A stretch of 64,000 bases of DNA. It comes from Neoceratodus forsteri (taxonomy: Eukaryota > Chordata > Ceratodontiformes > Ceratodontidae). The translations under genes were made by a program, and so were the position numbers. The notes under the pieces are model-generated. The model ran no database searches. It saw only the letters and a list, made by a program, of their open reading frames with translations, and had not been told where the DNA came from. The stretch spans positions 663,179,501 to 663,243,500 of the forward strand of contig CM057456.1 in the NCBI GenBank assembly GCA_016271365.2, given 5' to 3'. The first letter of the stretch is position 1, and the number at the start of each line of letters is the position of its first letter. Shown in pieces: positions 22,365 through 32,488 of this stretch.

Positions 22365-22490
22365 ACAGTGCTTGTGTTTGTGTAGTAGTCCAATCCGTAT
22401 ATTGGCAGTCTTGGCAACAATGTCAATATGCCAAGTGTAGGAGAGGGTACTATCCAGGGTAATACCAAGGTACTTAAACTCCTTGACATG

Positions 22491-22832
22491 TTAGAGTGGG
22501 TTCCCGGCATGGTTCTTGATGATGAGGGACTGAGAGTTGTGCCTGCTCCGTCGGTTACAGAAGGACATGGCTTTAGTCTTGCTGTGGTTCAGGACAAGTT
22601 TATAAGAATTGAACCAGTCTTCAATGCGCTTGAAGTCGAGCTGCAGTTGGGATTCAAGGACTGTAATGTCATGGTGGCTGGAAAACAGGACTGCATCATC
22701 TGCGTATAGTAATATGTTTTGGTGGCAGGCACTGGGGAGATTGTTGATGAAGAGGGAGAAGAGTAGAGGGCCCAGAATAGACCCCTGGAGGACTCCGGAG
22801 CAGACCGGTTTCTCATCCAAGAGATCCTGCAA
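22491..22832 (-). pseudogene. L2N-B RT catalytic core
   Basis: SGVLQGSILGPLLFSLFINNL is followed by ILLYADDAVLFSS, with the catalytic YADD intact (plus-strand bases about 22690-22710). Next come LESQLQLDFKRIEDWFNSYKLVLNHSKTKAM and a YL-type block in the next frame. Palm motifs are all present. A frameshift at about 22490 separates it from the C-terminal region. Confidence 0.85.
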
Positions 22833-23164
22833 TCCTACACGTTGGATCCGATTATCAAGGTAGCTGGTGAACCATGGAAGGGCATCACTGGAGATCCCAA
22901 TGGAGGACAGTTGCTTGAGCAGTAGGGGGTGGTTAACTGTGTCGAATGCCTTGGTAAGGTCTATAAATACTACCCCTCCACAATTCCCTTTGTCAAGCGT
23001 GGCATGGGTGAAGGTTGTAAATTACAGTAGTGCAGTGGTGGTGCTGTGCCCTTTTCTGAAGCCATGCTGCTCTGGGCACTGTACATTGTACTTATCCAGG
23101 AATTCAACTAGTTGGTCTGACACTATTCACTCCAGCGCTTTAAACAGTGGTGCAAGTGGTAGAC

Positions 23165-23500
23165 AAGCAGTACAGGAACTCAGGCACTGGCAATTGTGAA
23201 ATACAGAATGAAGATCTTCAATCTAAAGGATAGCGGTGTCAAGGCACAACTATCTAATTTGACACTAGTAGATTCAGTTAGAGATATTAAAGTATTTCTA
23301 GGAAAATAGCATTGTTGATCAAGTCAAATGGTGTTATGGAATATCTGATAGCAGATCACAGATCCAGAAACTGTCACTATGTTGCTGGTTTAAGAATTTC
23401 AGTTTTAGTGTCAGTGGGGAAGAAGTACAGGAACTCAGTTCCTGCTGCAAAAAAGGTACAGGAACTGAGTTCCTGTGCGTTCCTACTCACTTTCATCACT
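23165..23500. mobile_element. Short insert with palindromic ends inside L2N-B
   Basis: About 330 bp interrupts the RT region of L2N-B and has no LINE homology. It begins near ACAGGAACTCAG (23172) and ends with two 17-bp palindromes, CAGGAACT-C-AGTTCCTG (23428-23444) and CAGGAACT-G-AGTTCCTG (23459-23475). Similar host text (TCACT..CTTTA.A.AGTGG) lies on both sides near 23128 and 23492, suggesting a diverged target duplication. The class is unknown; a non-autonomous DNA element is possible. Confidence 0.5.
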
Positions 23501-23555
23501 GGCTTTAGATAGTGGGGGGAGGAGTGAGATAGGTCTGTAATTGGTGCGGAGCATC

Positions 23556-23885
23556 CTATCTCTGCTTTTGTGAACCGGGTGTGACAGTGGCTTTCTTCCA
23601 GAGAGAGGGGAAATAGCCCAATCTAAGCGAGAGATTGAAGATCTTTGTAAGTGGTTCTAAGATTTCATCGAGGACTTGTGCCAGCAGTTTCAGGTCAAGG
23701 GAGTCACCACTGTACCCTTGTTTGCCAATGGCCTTTTGAATGTATTTTCTAGTTACTTGTGGTGGGACCTCCTTAAAAAAAACTTTGAGGTTGTACGTTC
23801 TAGTTGGGGGGTAACTTGGGAGGAGCTGGAGGGGAGGTCGTCGAAAAAATTTGGTGGAAGACACTGTCCTGGTTTGTAAATGCAT
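23556..23885 (-). pseudogene. L2N-B RT N-terminal region
   Basis: The frame includes YSGDSLDLKLLAQVLDEILEPL, TKIFNLSLRLGYFPSLWKKATVTP. It matches the start of RT in copy A (SGDRLDLKFIS, KPWKATVVIP). A frameshift after VTP leads out of frame before the short insert. Confidence 0.75.
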
Positions 23886-24071
23886 TATTAAAAGTGCTGG
23901 TGATGGTACCTAGGTCGAGTGTAGGAGTGCCATGAAGGTTGAGCATAGTGGGTGGTGCTTTAGGATCCTTGCCTGTGAGTTCTTTCATGTTGTTCCAGAA
24001 TTTTTTCCTAGCCCAAGAGTTGGTCAGAGCCTCTTTGTAATAGCTGTGTTTAGCATTCCATATTTTTGGCG

Positions 24072-25172
24072 CTAATCATTTCTGGCTGCTTTGTATAATT
24101 GTATGTTTACTTCGGTCAGAGTTGCACGAGCACAATGCCAAAGGTGGTCTCTGTGCTTGAGTAGAGTTAAAAGGTCAGTAGAAACCCAGGGGTTGGTCTG
24201 TCCTTTGCCCTTCATCTTTTTCACTGGTGCATAGATGTCACTGGCTTCGTTGAAACATTTGATAAATAGGTCCAGAGCTTTGTTGGTGTCACTGAGGGAG
24301 TCAAGCACTGCCCAATTCAGCCTGGTTAGATGGGATTTTAGCAGCTGGAGGAGCCCTTGTTTGATAACCCTGGCATAGATAAGCTTGGGAGGGGCCTTGT
24401 GGTATTTGTTTGACCAGGAGCAGATGACAGGCGAGTGGTCACTTATTGTGTCCGGGAGTACAGAAACATTGGAGATGCATTCAGGGCGGTTAGATAGAAT
24501 CCAGTCTAGAAGCATAAGGGAGCCTGTCCTGTAGTTACACCTAGTGGAGGCATTGACCAGTTGAGTGAGGTGAGGTGCCGCGGCTGCATCCTTATAGGTA
24601 GTGGCCTCAGCGGAGAGCCAGTTAATGTTAAAATCACCCATGATTATGGTTTCAGAATTATGTTGCTGGACCCTTAGACATTCCATGATACTATGGAAGC
24701 CAGCGGCCTGGTCTCTTAGGGGTAGGTAAACTGAGATGACAGTGAGTTCCTTGTTATGTGCACCAAGGAGGATTTTGATTGTGAGGACCTGAGAGGAGTT
24801 GCTCAGGCTAGGGGATGGGATGATGTGACCCATAAGGGTATCCTTAAGATAGATGGCGCAGCCCCCGGCCCGTTTAGCAATCCTGTCTTGCCTGAAAATG
24901 CAGTAGCCAGGTATAGAGACTGAGGTATCAGGGATTTTAGGGTTTAGCCATGTTTCCACAACTGAGAGGACATCAGGGTTGTGCTGTAGGATCCATGTTT
25001 GGAGGTTATCAAGTTTGTTGAGGATGCTGCAGGTGTTGATGGATGCCATGGTGAGTGTCCCTGTCCTGCTTGGTGCCACTGCTGGCTGCCCAGGTGGTCC
25101 TGGGTTGGGGTGAACATTTCCTGAGAGCAGGAGCAGCATAAGGAGAATTTGTAGGAGAAAGGATTTCAGCAC
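24072..25172 (-). pseudogene. L2N-B 2A-like motif and APE endonuclease, open for 366 codons
   Basis: This is the longest open frame in the window. Residues 1-16 are a leucine-rich hydrophobic run and 17-26 read SGNVHPNPGP, a 2A-like motif. The endonuclease follows: MASINTCSILNK (start), LSVVETWLNP, RAGGCAIYL, LTVISVYLP, MGDFNINWLS (catalytic Asp/Asn), SLMLLDWILSNRP and ISDHSPVICSWSN (catalytic His). The linker to RT makes up the last third. All recognisable catalytic blocks of an APE-type nuclease are intact and no stop intervenes, so the copy is relatively young. The first ATG is a sensible start because it precedes the hydrophobic run. Downstream RT is frameshifted, so the whole protein cannot be made. 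Confidence 0.85.
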
Positions 25173-25206
25173 CTTGTAGATACCTGGTGGTTAAGTCATA
25201 AGCCAA

Positions 25207-25655
25207 AAGAAATTATCAACAGCTGAGGTCCAGAGTCGCAGAACGTGTTAGAATTCCTGAAGGTGATGAACTGTGCCTGCGTATATGCAGGATGTGAAAT
25301 CCTTTTGTCTGCCTGCTTCTTTGTCCTTCAAAGATGTTGTTGAAAAGCCCACATACAGATCATAGAGCAGGTCAGACGAAAATGTGGATTCAAGCAGGAC
25401 CTAGAGTCACTGAGTTTGTCAGACTTAGTTGCTTGACTTATGTTTTACTTGGGATAGCTTCCAAAAAGTTGATTTTTAAATGAAAAATGCAGATACCTGG
25501 TGATGATGTTTTGCAGAAATCCAGTTCAGGAGATTTTCACGGATGTAGTGAGCAAGAATGGTGTAGTTACTCCAAGCAGAAAACCATGTAAATCCACAAA
25601 AACTAAGCTACAGACACAGACAAGCAGCCACCACACCGACTCAGGAGGTTAATGA
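25207..25655 (-). other. 5' UTR of L2N-B
   Basis: About 450 bp lies between the target duplication and the first ORF. I see no tandem repeats and no conserved frame. It does not resemble the 118-bp monomers of copy A, so either the two copies belong to different subfamilies or this one is 5'-truncated downstream of the monomers. Confidence 0.5.
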
Positions 25656-26752
25656 ATACTTTCCTTTCTAATCCCACTGCACTGTCACGTGTAAAGACAC
25701 TAAAAAGGACTGGTCCCAGTACTGAACCCTGCGGTATCCCTTTAGTAACCCCCCCCTTCTTCAGAGTGTACCCCATTTACTAGTATCCTCTGCATCCTGT
25801 TGTCCAACCAGTGTTTTACCCAGGCTACTACCCTGGGACCCACTCCCAGGCTGATTAATTTGATTATTAATCTTTTGTGTGGGACTGTGTCAAATGTCTT
25901 GCTAAAGTCTAGGTAGGCCATGTCCACAGCCCCTCCCTGGTCTACTACTTTGGTCACCCAGTCAAAGAAATCAATTAGATTCATCTGACATGACCTTCCC
26001 ACTGTGAATCCATGCTGCCATGGGTTCTGTTCCCCATTGGCCTCTAGGAACTCAACAATTCTTTCCTTCAGAAGTGATTCCATCATTTTCTCTACCACTG
26101 AGGTCAAACTAACAGGTCTGTAGTTTCCTGCCTCTGTCTTGCTCCCACTTTTGTGAATGGTAATCACATCCGCCCTCCTCCTGTCCTCAGGTACCACACC
26201 ATCCTCCCATGATCTGTTAAAAAGAGTAGTCAGTGGTGTCACTAGTTCTCCCCTAAATTCTTTTAGAATTCTTGGGTGAATCATGTCAGGCCCCATTGCT
26301 TTGTCCACCTTAAGTTTTAGGAGTTCTTTCAGGACCCTTTCTTCTGTGAATGGACTAGTATTGACCCCTCTATCCAGAGTGCTTCTATTGTTTGGTTTGG
26401 GTACCTCCCCCTCCTCTTCTTTTGTGAATACTGAGCAGAAGTATTCGTTCAGTATCCCTGTTTTTTCACTGTCACCCTCTGCCCACCCTTCCTTCCCTTT
26501 ATTAAGCCTCACTATCCCTTCCTTGCTCTTTCTTCACTCCATAATGTACCTTTAAAAGGTTTTATCCCCCTTCTTAACTGAGTTGGCTATCTTTTCCTCA
26601 GTTTGGGCTTTTGCTATTCTGACTGCCTTCCTTGCTTCCTTCTGCTTTAACTGCTACAGTTTTCTGTCCTGTTCCTTCTGTGTTTCCTTATACTTCCTGA
26701 ATGCTACCTTTTTCTCCTTTACCTTCCCTGCCACCTCTTTTGAGAACCGTAG
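25656..26752 (-). mobile_element. CR1-B, upstream half (linker and RT palm)
   Basis: Starting at about 26752 on the minus strand: a lysine-rich linker (KVKEKKVAFRKYKETQ), KGDKTF, then the long RT ORF at 26512-25742, and out of frame the QGSVLGPVLFSVF motif (25735-25690). Translation runs up to GLERKV at 25663, where L2N-B interrupts it. Across the junction CR1-B would read a TGA where other CR1 copies have Cys before LFADD. Confidence 0.9.
25742..26512 (-). pseudogene. CR1-B RT N-terminal and palm ORF
   Basis: A 256-codon open frame carries YFCSVFTKEEEG, TEERVLKELLKLKVDKAMGP, FRGELVTPLTTLFNRS, VVPEDRRRADVITIHKSGSK, GNYRPVSLTSVVEKMMES, the HGFTVGRSCQMNLIDFFDW block and AVDMAYLDFSKTFDTVPH, then VKHWLDNRMQRILVNG. 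All RT motifs up to the QGS block are in one frame. A run of seven G (25750s) causes the frameshift at the end. Confidence 0.9.
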
Positions 26753-26963
26753 TGTTTTTTTTACTGGATGCGTTACTGTGGATGGGGCAAGATCTGTAGA
26801 TGGCAGTACTGGGTGTGTGTGAATGTGAGACAGTGAAACTGTGTGAAAGTAGGAAGTAGTCCGGCACTATATGTATTAATGGTCACTGTATGTATAAATT
26901 TATTTGTACATACAGTGACTCAGATAAATGCATTTATCACACTCAATATATGTTCACTACTAT

Positions 26964-26965
<2 letters not shown>

Positions 26966-27018
<53 letters not shown>

Positions 27019-27035
27019 ATGTATATATATTATGG
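26966..27035 (+). repeat. (AT)n then (GT)n compound microsatellite
   Basis: About 20 AT units followed by GTGTGTGTGTATGTATATATAT. It borders the CpG-retaining repeat block on its left; a similar TA microsatellite (29181-29210) lies to its right. Confidence 0.95.
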
Positions 27036-27039
27036 TAGA

Positions 27040-28200
27040 GGAGCCATTTCTATGTCAAACCCCAAATTTTGCACCTTAATAACTTTGCAATCATTTGACA
27101 GATTTGCCTGAAATTTGGAATACACAATCAAGAACCATAGGCCTTGGGATCTGCCAGTTTCGTACTGGTTGGATACATGGCTGGGTTATTAAGCATGAAG
27201 TCTGCGTCTTGGCGTTCTACGCATTTTCTGAATTCTACTGTCGCGTACAGATGCTTACGGTTTTGTGAGACTGGCCCAAAATCTTCAGAGAACGTGAGGC
27301 CAGGGTCCCCAATGTGCCTTTTGAAGATTTGGTGAAAAAATATTAAACGGTTCAAAAGTTATTCAATAAACAATTTCCCATTATAAGTCAATGGGAAAAG
27401 TTAACAGTTCGACACTGTCGCAAATGCATTTTTACTTTCACAAATGGCCCTGTTACTCTCGCAAATCCACCATTTTGTTTTCAGTTAGTGATCAGAAAAA
27501 TGCTTGGCATTTAAATTTGGGACCCTCTAGCAATCTAATTCTTTTTGTATTCACCTAGTCGGACCCTGAAGATGCTAGCCATGTCTTTATTTTGGGGTAA
27601 AACACCCCAGAAATATGTTTTTCAAATTTCTGGAAAAAGTACTTTTGCAAAATACTTTCGTACTCACGAAAGTGTCGCAAATTTTTGCGAAAGCTTTATG
27701 AAATTGCGACAGTAGTTTTCTATTCTGTGGGAAAATGACAGCAATTCTTTGGCACTGCGCTGCAAAAGAACGGTTGGGAGTTTTGGAATGAAATTTGGAG
27801 GAAACGCAGCCGACATCTCACAGATGTGCCTTTCAGTGTTGTGTTCAAAAAATATTACATGGCGGCAAAGTTACGGCACTCCAAAGTTGACAGTTTTTCC
27901 CATAGGATAACATTACGGTGCCCGACGCATTACAGGAATCCTTTGGCACCCTGCTGCAAAATAACGGTTTGGTATTTTTTCCTGAAATTTGGAAGGAAGA
28001 CAGCCAACAGCGCACAGATGTGCTTCCAGTGGTTTGATAAAAAAATATTACAGGGAGGCAAAGTTATGGTGCTCCGAACTTCTCTTTTTTTCCCATAGGA
28101 TAACATTACGGCGTTCGCCGCACCTTTCAGGCCCGTATCTCGAAACGGTGCGTAGATACGGACTTTCGTCGGAAAATGCTTAGCCCCCATTGGGGCTACA
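27040..28200 (+). repeat. CpG-retaining repeat block with ~194-bp units
   Basis: CCCATAGGATAACATTACGG occurs at 27899 and 28092, and CTTTGGCAC at 27747 and 27941, giving a unit of about 194 bp. The unit also has GAAATTTGG, AAAAAATATTACA and GGCAAAGTTA blocks. A more diverged relative, with the GCCTGAAATTTGG and AAAAATATTAAACGG blocks, lies at about 27105-27400. CpG dinucleotides are frequent here (for example TCGCAAATTTTTGCG and CGTTCGCCGC), unlike the flanking LINEs. No coding frame with family features was found. The class is unknown. Confidence 0.65.
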
Positions 28201-28870
28201 ACTAGCCAGGACAGTCAAATCATAAGGATTTTAAATTATTTTTCATCAGACGGTTCTGCGATATAACGTATTTAGTATTCCAAGTCCTCATATCCTGCTC
28301 CGATACCCATTATTATGCATACATTCTTTTGTAATTCACTGTCTTTTCTATGCAGGTTTTGGGAAAACCAGCCTGTGCGCTTACATTACTGTTACCGCTG
28401 TTCTTTTCCGCTTGATGGTTCGCATCTGTTTCACTTACCGTTGACGTCTACACACACCATGTGCGTTATCCTTTGCGTTTTCATTTGCGCTTCGATTTCT
28501 GTTATTTTTTGCCATTTGTGTCTCATAGTACTGCTTCTCGTTCTGTTTCACTTTGTGTCACCATGCCCATTGACATTTCCGTTTGCAGGCACCATGTTAC
28601 TATGTGACAACACATCATGTGGCAAACCATTCCCGTCTACGCCACCGTGTGCGTTACCCTTTCTGTTCTCATTCACGCTTGCGTTACCATGTGTGCCACT
28701 GCTATCGCTTCTGTTTGCATTGCTGTTCCTGTTACTATGCCACAAGACATCACATGGCGGGAGCGCGGGGCCCGCCACCTCCATGCCCCGCACACCTGCT
28801 GCTGCATTACATTCACTATTTCTCGTTATCATTCTCAAAAAGAAGGAAAATAGAGGCAAAAACTTTCAGC
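28201..28870. other. Unclassified, CpG-bearing region
   Basis: The plus strand is built from short recurrent words such as GTTACC, TTGCG and CATTTGCG, giving a long but unconvincing frame of mixed His/Cys/Leu content, and an Asn/Gly-rich frame on the minus strand. Partial internal duplication: TGTTACTATG followed by ACATCA recurs at about 28603 and 28731. I see no known domain. Confidence 0.35.
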
Positions 28871-28874
28871 CATC

Positions 28875-29153
28875 GTTAGGTTGTTCCGACAGCGACAGTG
28901 AGGGACTCATTATGGAACCTCTACCTTTCCCGCCACCCCTCCAACCGCATTAAAAGTGACGGGGTCATCGGTCCTAACTCACCCCATCTCCTATACTTCT
29001 GCTGCTTTGCCACATGTGATGGGGGTGAGAGTTAGGGCTGACGTACCCAATGCGCACCCCAATGCTGGTTGGGGGTGGGCAGGGGAGTCCAAGGGGGGTT
29101 TCAAACCATAACACCAAATTTCCTCACTTTTGTCGCTGTGGAACAACCCTAAC
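28875..29153. mobile_element. Foldback element with nested inverted repeats
   Basis: Outer arms of about 30 bp: 28875-28903 (GTTAGGTTGTTCC then ACAGCGACA) and 29122-29153 (TGTCGCTGT then GGAACAACCCTAAC) are reverse complements with a few mismatches. Inner arms: 28972-28989 (TCCTAACTCACCCCATC) and 29019-29037 (GATGGGGGTGAGAGTTAGG). The 279-bp structure could fold on itself throughout. It contains no frame. This is typical of MITE or foldback DNA elements; no clear target duplication was seen. Confidence 0.65.
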
Positions 29154-29178
29154 TAATGCATTAAACTGAGTTTTTTGG

Positions 29179-29180
<2 letters not shown>

Positions 29181-29216
<36 letters not shown>

Positions 29217-29265
29217 CTATGTATGTATCTATCTATCTATCTATCTCTATCTATCTTTATTACTG

Positions 29266-29320
<55 letters not shown>
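29181..29320 (+). repeat. Compound microsatellite (TA)n (CTAT)n (TC)n (TA)n
   Basis: TA repeats are followed by GTAT and CTAT tetramers, then CT dinucleotides and a second TA run, about 140 bp in all. Confidence 0.95.
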
Positions 29321-29322
<2 letters not shown>

Positions 29323-29457
29323 CATGATGGGCAGCGTGAGCTCTGGATATTCACAAGTGCCAAAGGCATGAGTGAGAGTATCCACAGCTCACTCTGCAGG
29401 AGTGAGAATATTTTCCATAGCACATGATCTGCACATCATGTGTGCTATTTATACAAT

Positions 29458-29835
29458 TGGGGTGGGAGCTCTAGAAATAGTGTTATGGTTTCCTGTGTTT
29501 TTTTCCTGTTTCTACGTGCTTTCTTTTCTTTCTGTATGTGGTCTGTGTGTGAGTTTTTCTAAATGGGCTGGAAGTCTCAGAAACACTATGGGATACAGGT
29601 GAGTGCCCTTTGCAATGTTATTTGAGTTAGTTGCTGGTAGCAGTGAGAAACAGAAACTGTTTTGTGAAACAGGTCCATTTAGAATGCAGGCTGTAGTATG
29701 TGAGTGGTGACATCAGCAGAATATGTATAAATGGCACGTATTTTAACTCTGCTGATGTCATCACCATTTATTACACTGCAGTGAAAAGAACAGGATTTTT
29801 CATCAGCATCATCAGCTTGGAGCTCCCACCCCACT
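29458..29835. repeat. Inverted-repeat element with nested hairpin
   Basis: TGGGGTGGGAGCTC at 29458-29471 and its exact reverse complement at 29820-29833 bound a 376-bp segment. Inside, 29705-29720 (TGGTGACATCAGCAGA) pairs with 29748-29766, apart from a 3-nt insertion. A TA microsatellite follows the right arm. No frame with recognisable content was found. Confidence 0.6.
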
Positions 29836-30972
29836 GTATATATATATATATTTATTTCTATTTATTACCTCATTTTAAAAGTGGTGTCTTGAATATTATT
29901 GAAATATTGTATGTTATAATGTTATGTGATGTCTCATGTTTACATTATGAATAATATTATTTAATGTTAAAGATCTTTATAATGATTGAACAATAAACCA
30001 GCTAACTAACTAACTAACTCAGCTATATCAACCATATATCAATATAAAAACATTAAAAAGGTTTACTAAATGTTTACAGTCTGTTATTTTAGGTATGTAT
30101 AGACGTGTAGGGATACAGGACAACTGTATTATTAAGATCTATATATGTTGATCAGACTCCAAACTTTTATTTTAAAAATACAGGTGTCTACAATTAGTGC
30201 AAATGTCATTGCTTTCAAAATATAATCTCAAGCATTATAAACTATAATAAAAGATTTTTTTCTGAAAATGGTCAGAAGGTAGCTGTGTTTGTTCTAAGAG
30301 TAAACACATTCTTTATCATTTCTAGTTTTGGGACTCGTCCATTCAGCACCACACAACCCCTATCATCTTTACTGAGATCTACTCACATCAACCCTTCCTT
30401 CAGTTTCTTCATCACCCTTTTCTTTATGAGTACAAAGTAAAATCCCCCAAATAATAAAAGCAATGACAATGAACACATGCTCTGGCCAGATAGGGCTGCA
30501 GGAGGGGAATATGGTGTAACATATTGAAATGTACCGGAGTTATAAGCCTTCATGGACAAAATATAACACAGGCTCCTAAAGTTGTTATTTTTATAATATT
30601 TGTACACCTGGGGCAAGATATTCAAAGCCTTGAGCTTGGTGCAAACTGTTAGCACCAGAACTGCACTGCATTTGAATCTGGTTGCAATACTGAAAGGTGC
30701 AAACAGCAGCAGCAGTGCAACCTGATAGCACCAGCATTAAAAAACTAATGTATGCAGGGGATGGAGAGAGGGGAGAGGTCATGAATACTGGTGCTCTGGC
30801 ATATTCAAAAGAGAAGTGCCAAGAAACAGGGGTTAGCGTGATCTGTAGTGTGGTGCACAATACCACACGCTAAAAGCATGTGATAATGCCCGGCAAACAC
30901 AGTCTGGCAGAGTGCCTTACTGCCCCCCCCAACATGTTCCTCAACACAAGTAAAGAAGAAAGCACACCCAAC
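29836..30972. other. AT-rich region, no gene seen
   Basis: It starts with TA repeats (29836-29851), has a TAAC tetramer run at 30001-30017 just after an AATAAA, and then AT-rich single-copy-looking DNA. At 30600-30880 short words recur (AGCACCAG, TGGTGC, ATATTCAAA), which hints at an old non-autonomous element whose ends I cannot place. No conserved frame on either strand. Confidence 0.4.
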
Positions 30973-31335
30973 CTGGTAGCCAAGTGCCCCCCAGCCCCTA
31001 TCACTGATCCCTGATGCTGTTTATTTATCAACTCCATTTCCCTGGTAGTCTAGTGGCTCCCTCAGCCCCGATCTCTGATTATGTTGGCTTATTATCAGCC
31101 CTGTTTCCCTGGTAGTCTAGTGGGCCCCACAGTTCTGATCATCAATCTCCGACATATGATAACATGTAATCCCTACATTAAACATGGTAGTCTACTCCCA
31201 CCCCAGCCGCGATCTCCCAGAAGATATAGTCATAGTATCCCTGGTGGCCCAGTGGACTGCTGTGGCCTGATCCACCATATATAGCATCTCCCAAATACCT
31301 GGTGGTCTAGTGGATCCCCACCTCCACCCCCACCC
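30973..31335 (+). repeat. Degenerate ~66-bp tandem repeats
   Basis: CCTGGTAGTCTAGTGG or a variant recurs at about 30975, 31042, 31110, 31185, 31240 and 31302, each followed by a C-rich block (CCCCAGCC type). Spacing is 55-76 bp. It resembles a tRNA A-box-like word, but no B box follows it. Confidence 0.6.
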
Positions 31336-32488
31336 CACAGTGCTGACTGCCCCACAGTACCCTCTCATCCTGTACACGGGCTGGCAATTGGCTCAGCCCA
31401 TTGCTCACCTCCATGGCCAGTTGCTGATGGAGCTCTGGATGAGCGCATACTGTAAACAGCAGTATGCACCCATTTGGAGCTCAGACAGCGGCTGACCATG
31501 GAGGTGATCAGTTTTGATGTTAAAGTTCAGAGAAGATTTCAAATGTTCTGATACAGATGACAGTTTGTTAGGCAATAGAATGTGTAGCAAGTCCTTGATC
31601 CAAGTCTCTGGATGTTCTTTAAAAAAAAAAAACTTCAGATGTTGTCCTTGTTGAAAAGTCTTGGTTTCCAAAATTCTGACTTAAAAATCAGAATTTTCTG
31701 TTCAGTATGTGGCAAGTCAAATTTTCCACACACTCAGGACTGGGTTTTGAGAATTTCCCAGGCCTGCACATATATTTTCTGGTGTAGAAGTGTACACCAG
31801 TTGGACAGGCTATTCTGCCTTCCAACTTAAACACCATTCAACTGCTCTGCCTTTGAAGTGTGTCTGATATACTTGAGGATCACTTTAGGACATACCCACC
31901 TTAGTTTTTCCTCTGGGGAGGTGTTAATGATTCCAGGACAATACATATATTAGGATGCAACAGTTCACCTTTCCCAGTAAGTGTCACTATGGTTCCATGT
32001 CAATCCCAGTGACATCTGGTTTGTGCATTTGGCTTAACCTCTGACTCCTAGGTCATTACATTGCATCTTCCCTGTTATGGAAAGCCACAGTGGGATATTT
32101 TATGCCTTCCTGGGGTTATATACCTGTCACACTTATCTTAAAATATAACAAGTGAACACTAGCCTTTATAGAAATACCAGTTATTTTGTAGTTGCTTGTT
32201 AAAGGGACAGTGTCTTAATTCCAAAGTACATTACAGAATATACAACATGAACCCACATAAATGGATATCGGCCTATCATGTGACAAGGGGTAATCATTTT
32301 AATGGGTCAAACAGGCTACCAAGGGCTACATATATGCACGAGAGTATGGCTTGCTGATTAGGAGTAGATCAGGTCACTTCTTGTGGCAGGTGCCTTACCT
32401 TCATTTTTATCAGAATCTTTATGGCACAGAACATATCCTTATCTTTACATGTATCTTTGTATAACTGATAAGGTAGCACAGCCTTTTA
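31336..32488. other. No gene recognised
   Basis: Mixed-composition DNA with an A13 run (31620) and a small perfect hairpin, AAAATTCTGA with TCAGAATTTT at 31670-31697. There are no frames with family features and no similarity I could spot to the other repeats in the window. Confidence 0.4.

Larger units (their letters stand above)
21390..25655 (-). mobile_element. L2N LINE copy B, near full length, inserted in CR1-B
   Basis: On the minus strand: 5' UTR (25655-25207), ORF start with NPGP (25172), APE endonuclease, linker, RT (23885-22491, split by a small insert), C-terminal region (22364-21840) and 3' UTR with a CATA microsatellite (21481-21500). It ends in a TAAATAAATA tail (21390-21407). 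ATACTTT at 21383-21389 and 25656-25662 is a perfect 7-bp target duplication. At 4.27 kb it is the most complete LINE here with defined ends. The endonuclease frame is open and RT keeps YADD, but frameshifts and the insert at about 23165-23500 inactivate it. It lacks the tandem monomers of copy A. Confidence 0.85.

Noticed and set aside
28315..28953. A 212-codon plus-strand frame and an Asn/Gly-rich minus-strand frame
   Set aside because: Low-complexity word repeats, no domain, no start or splice context. Coding is not supported.
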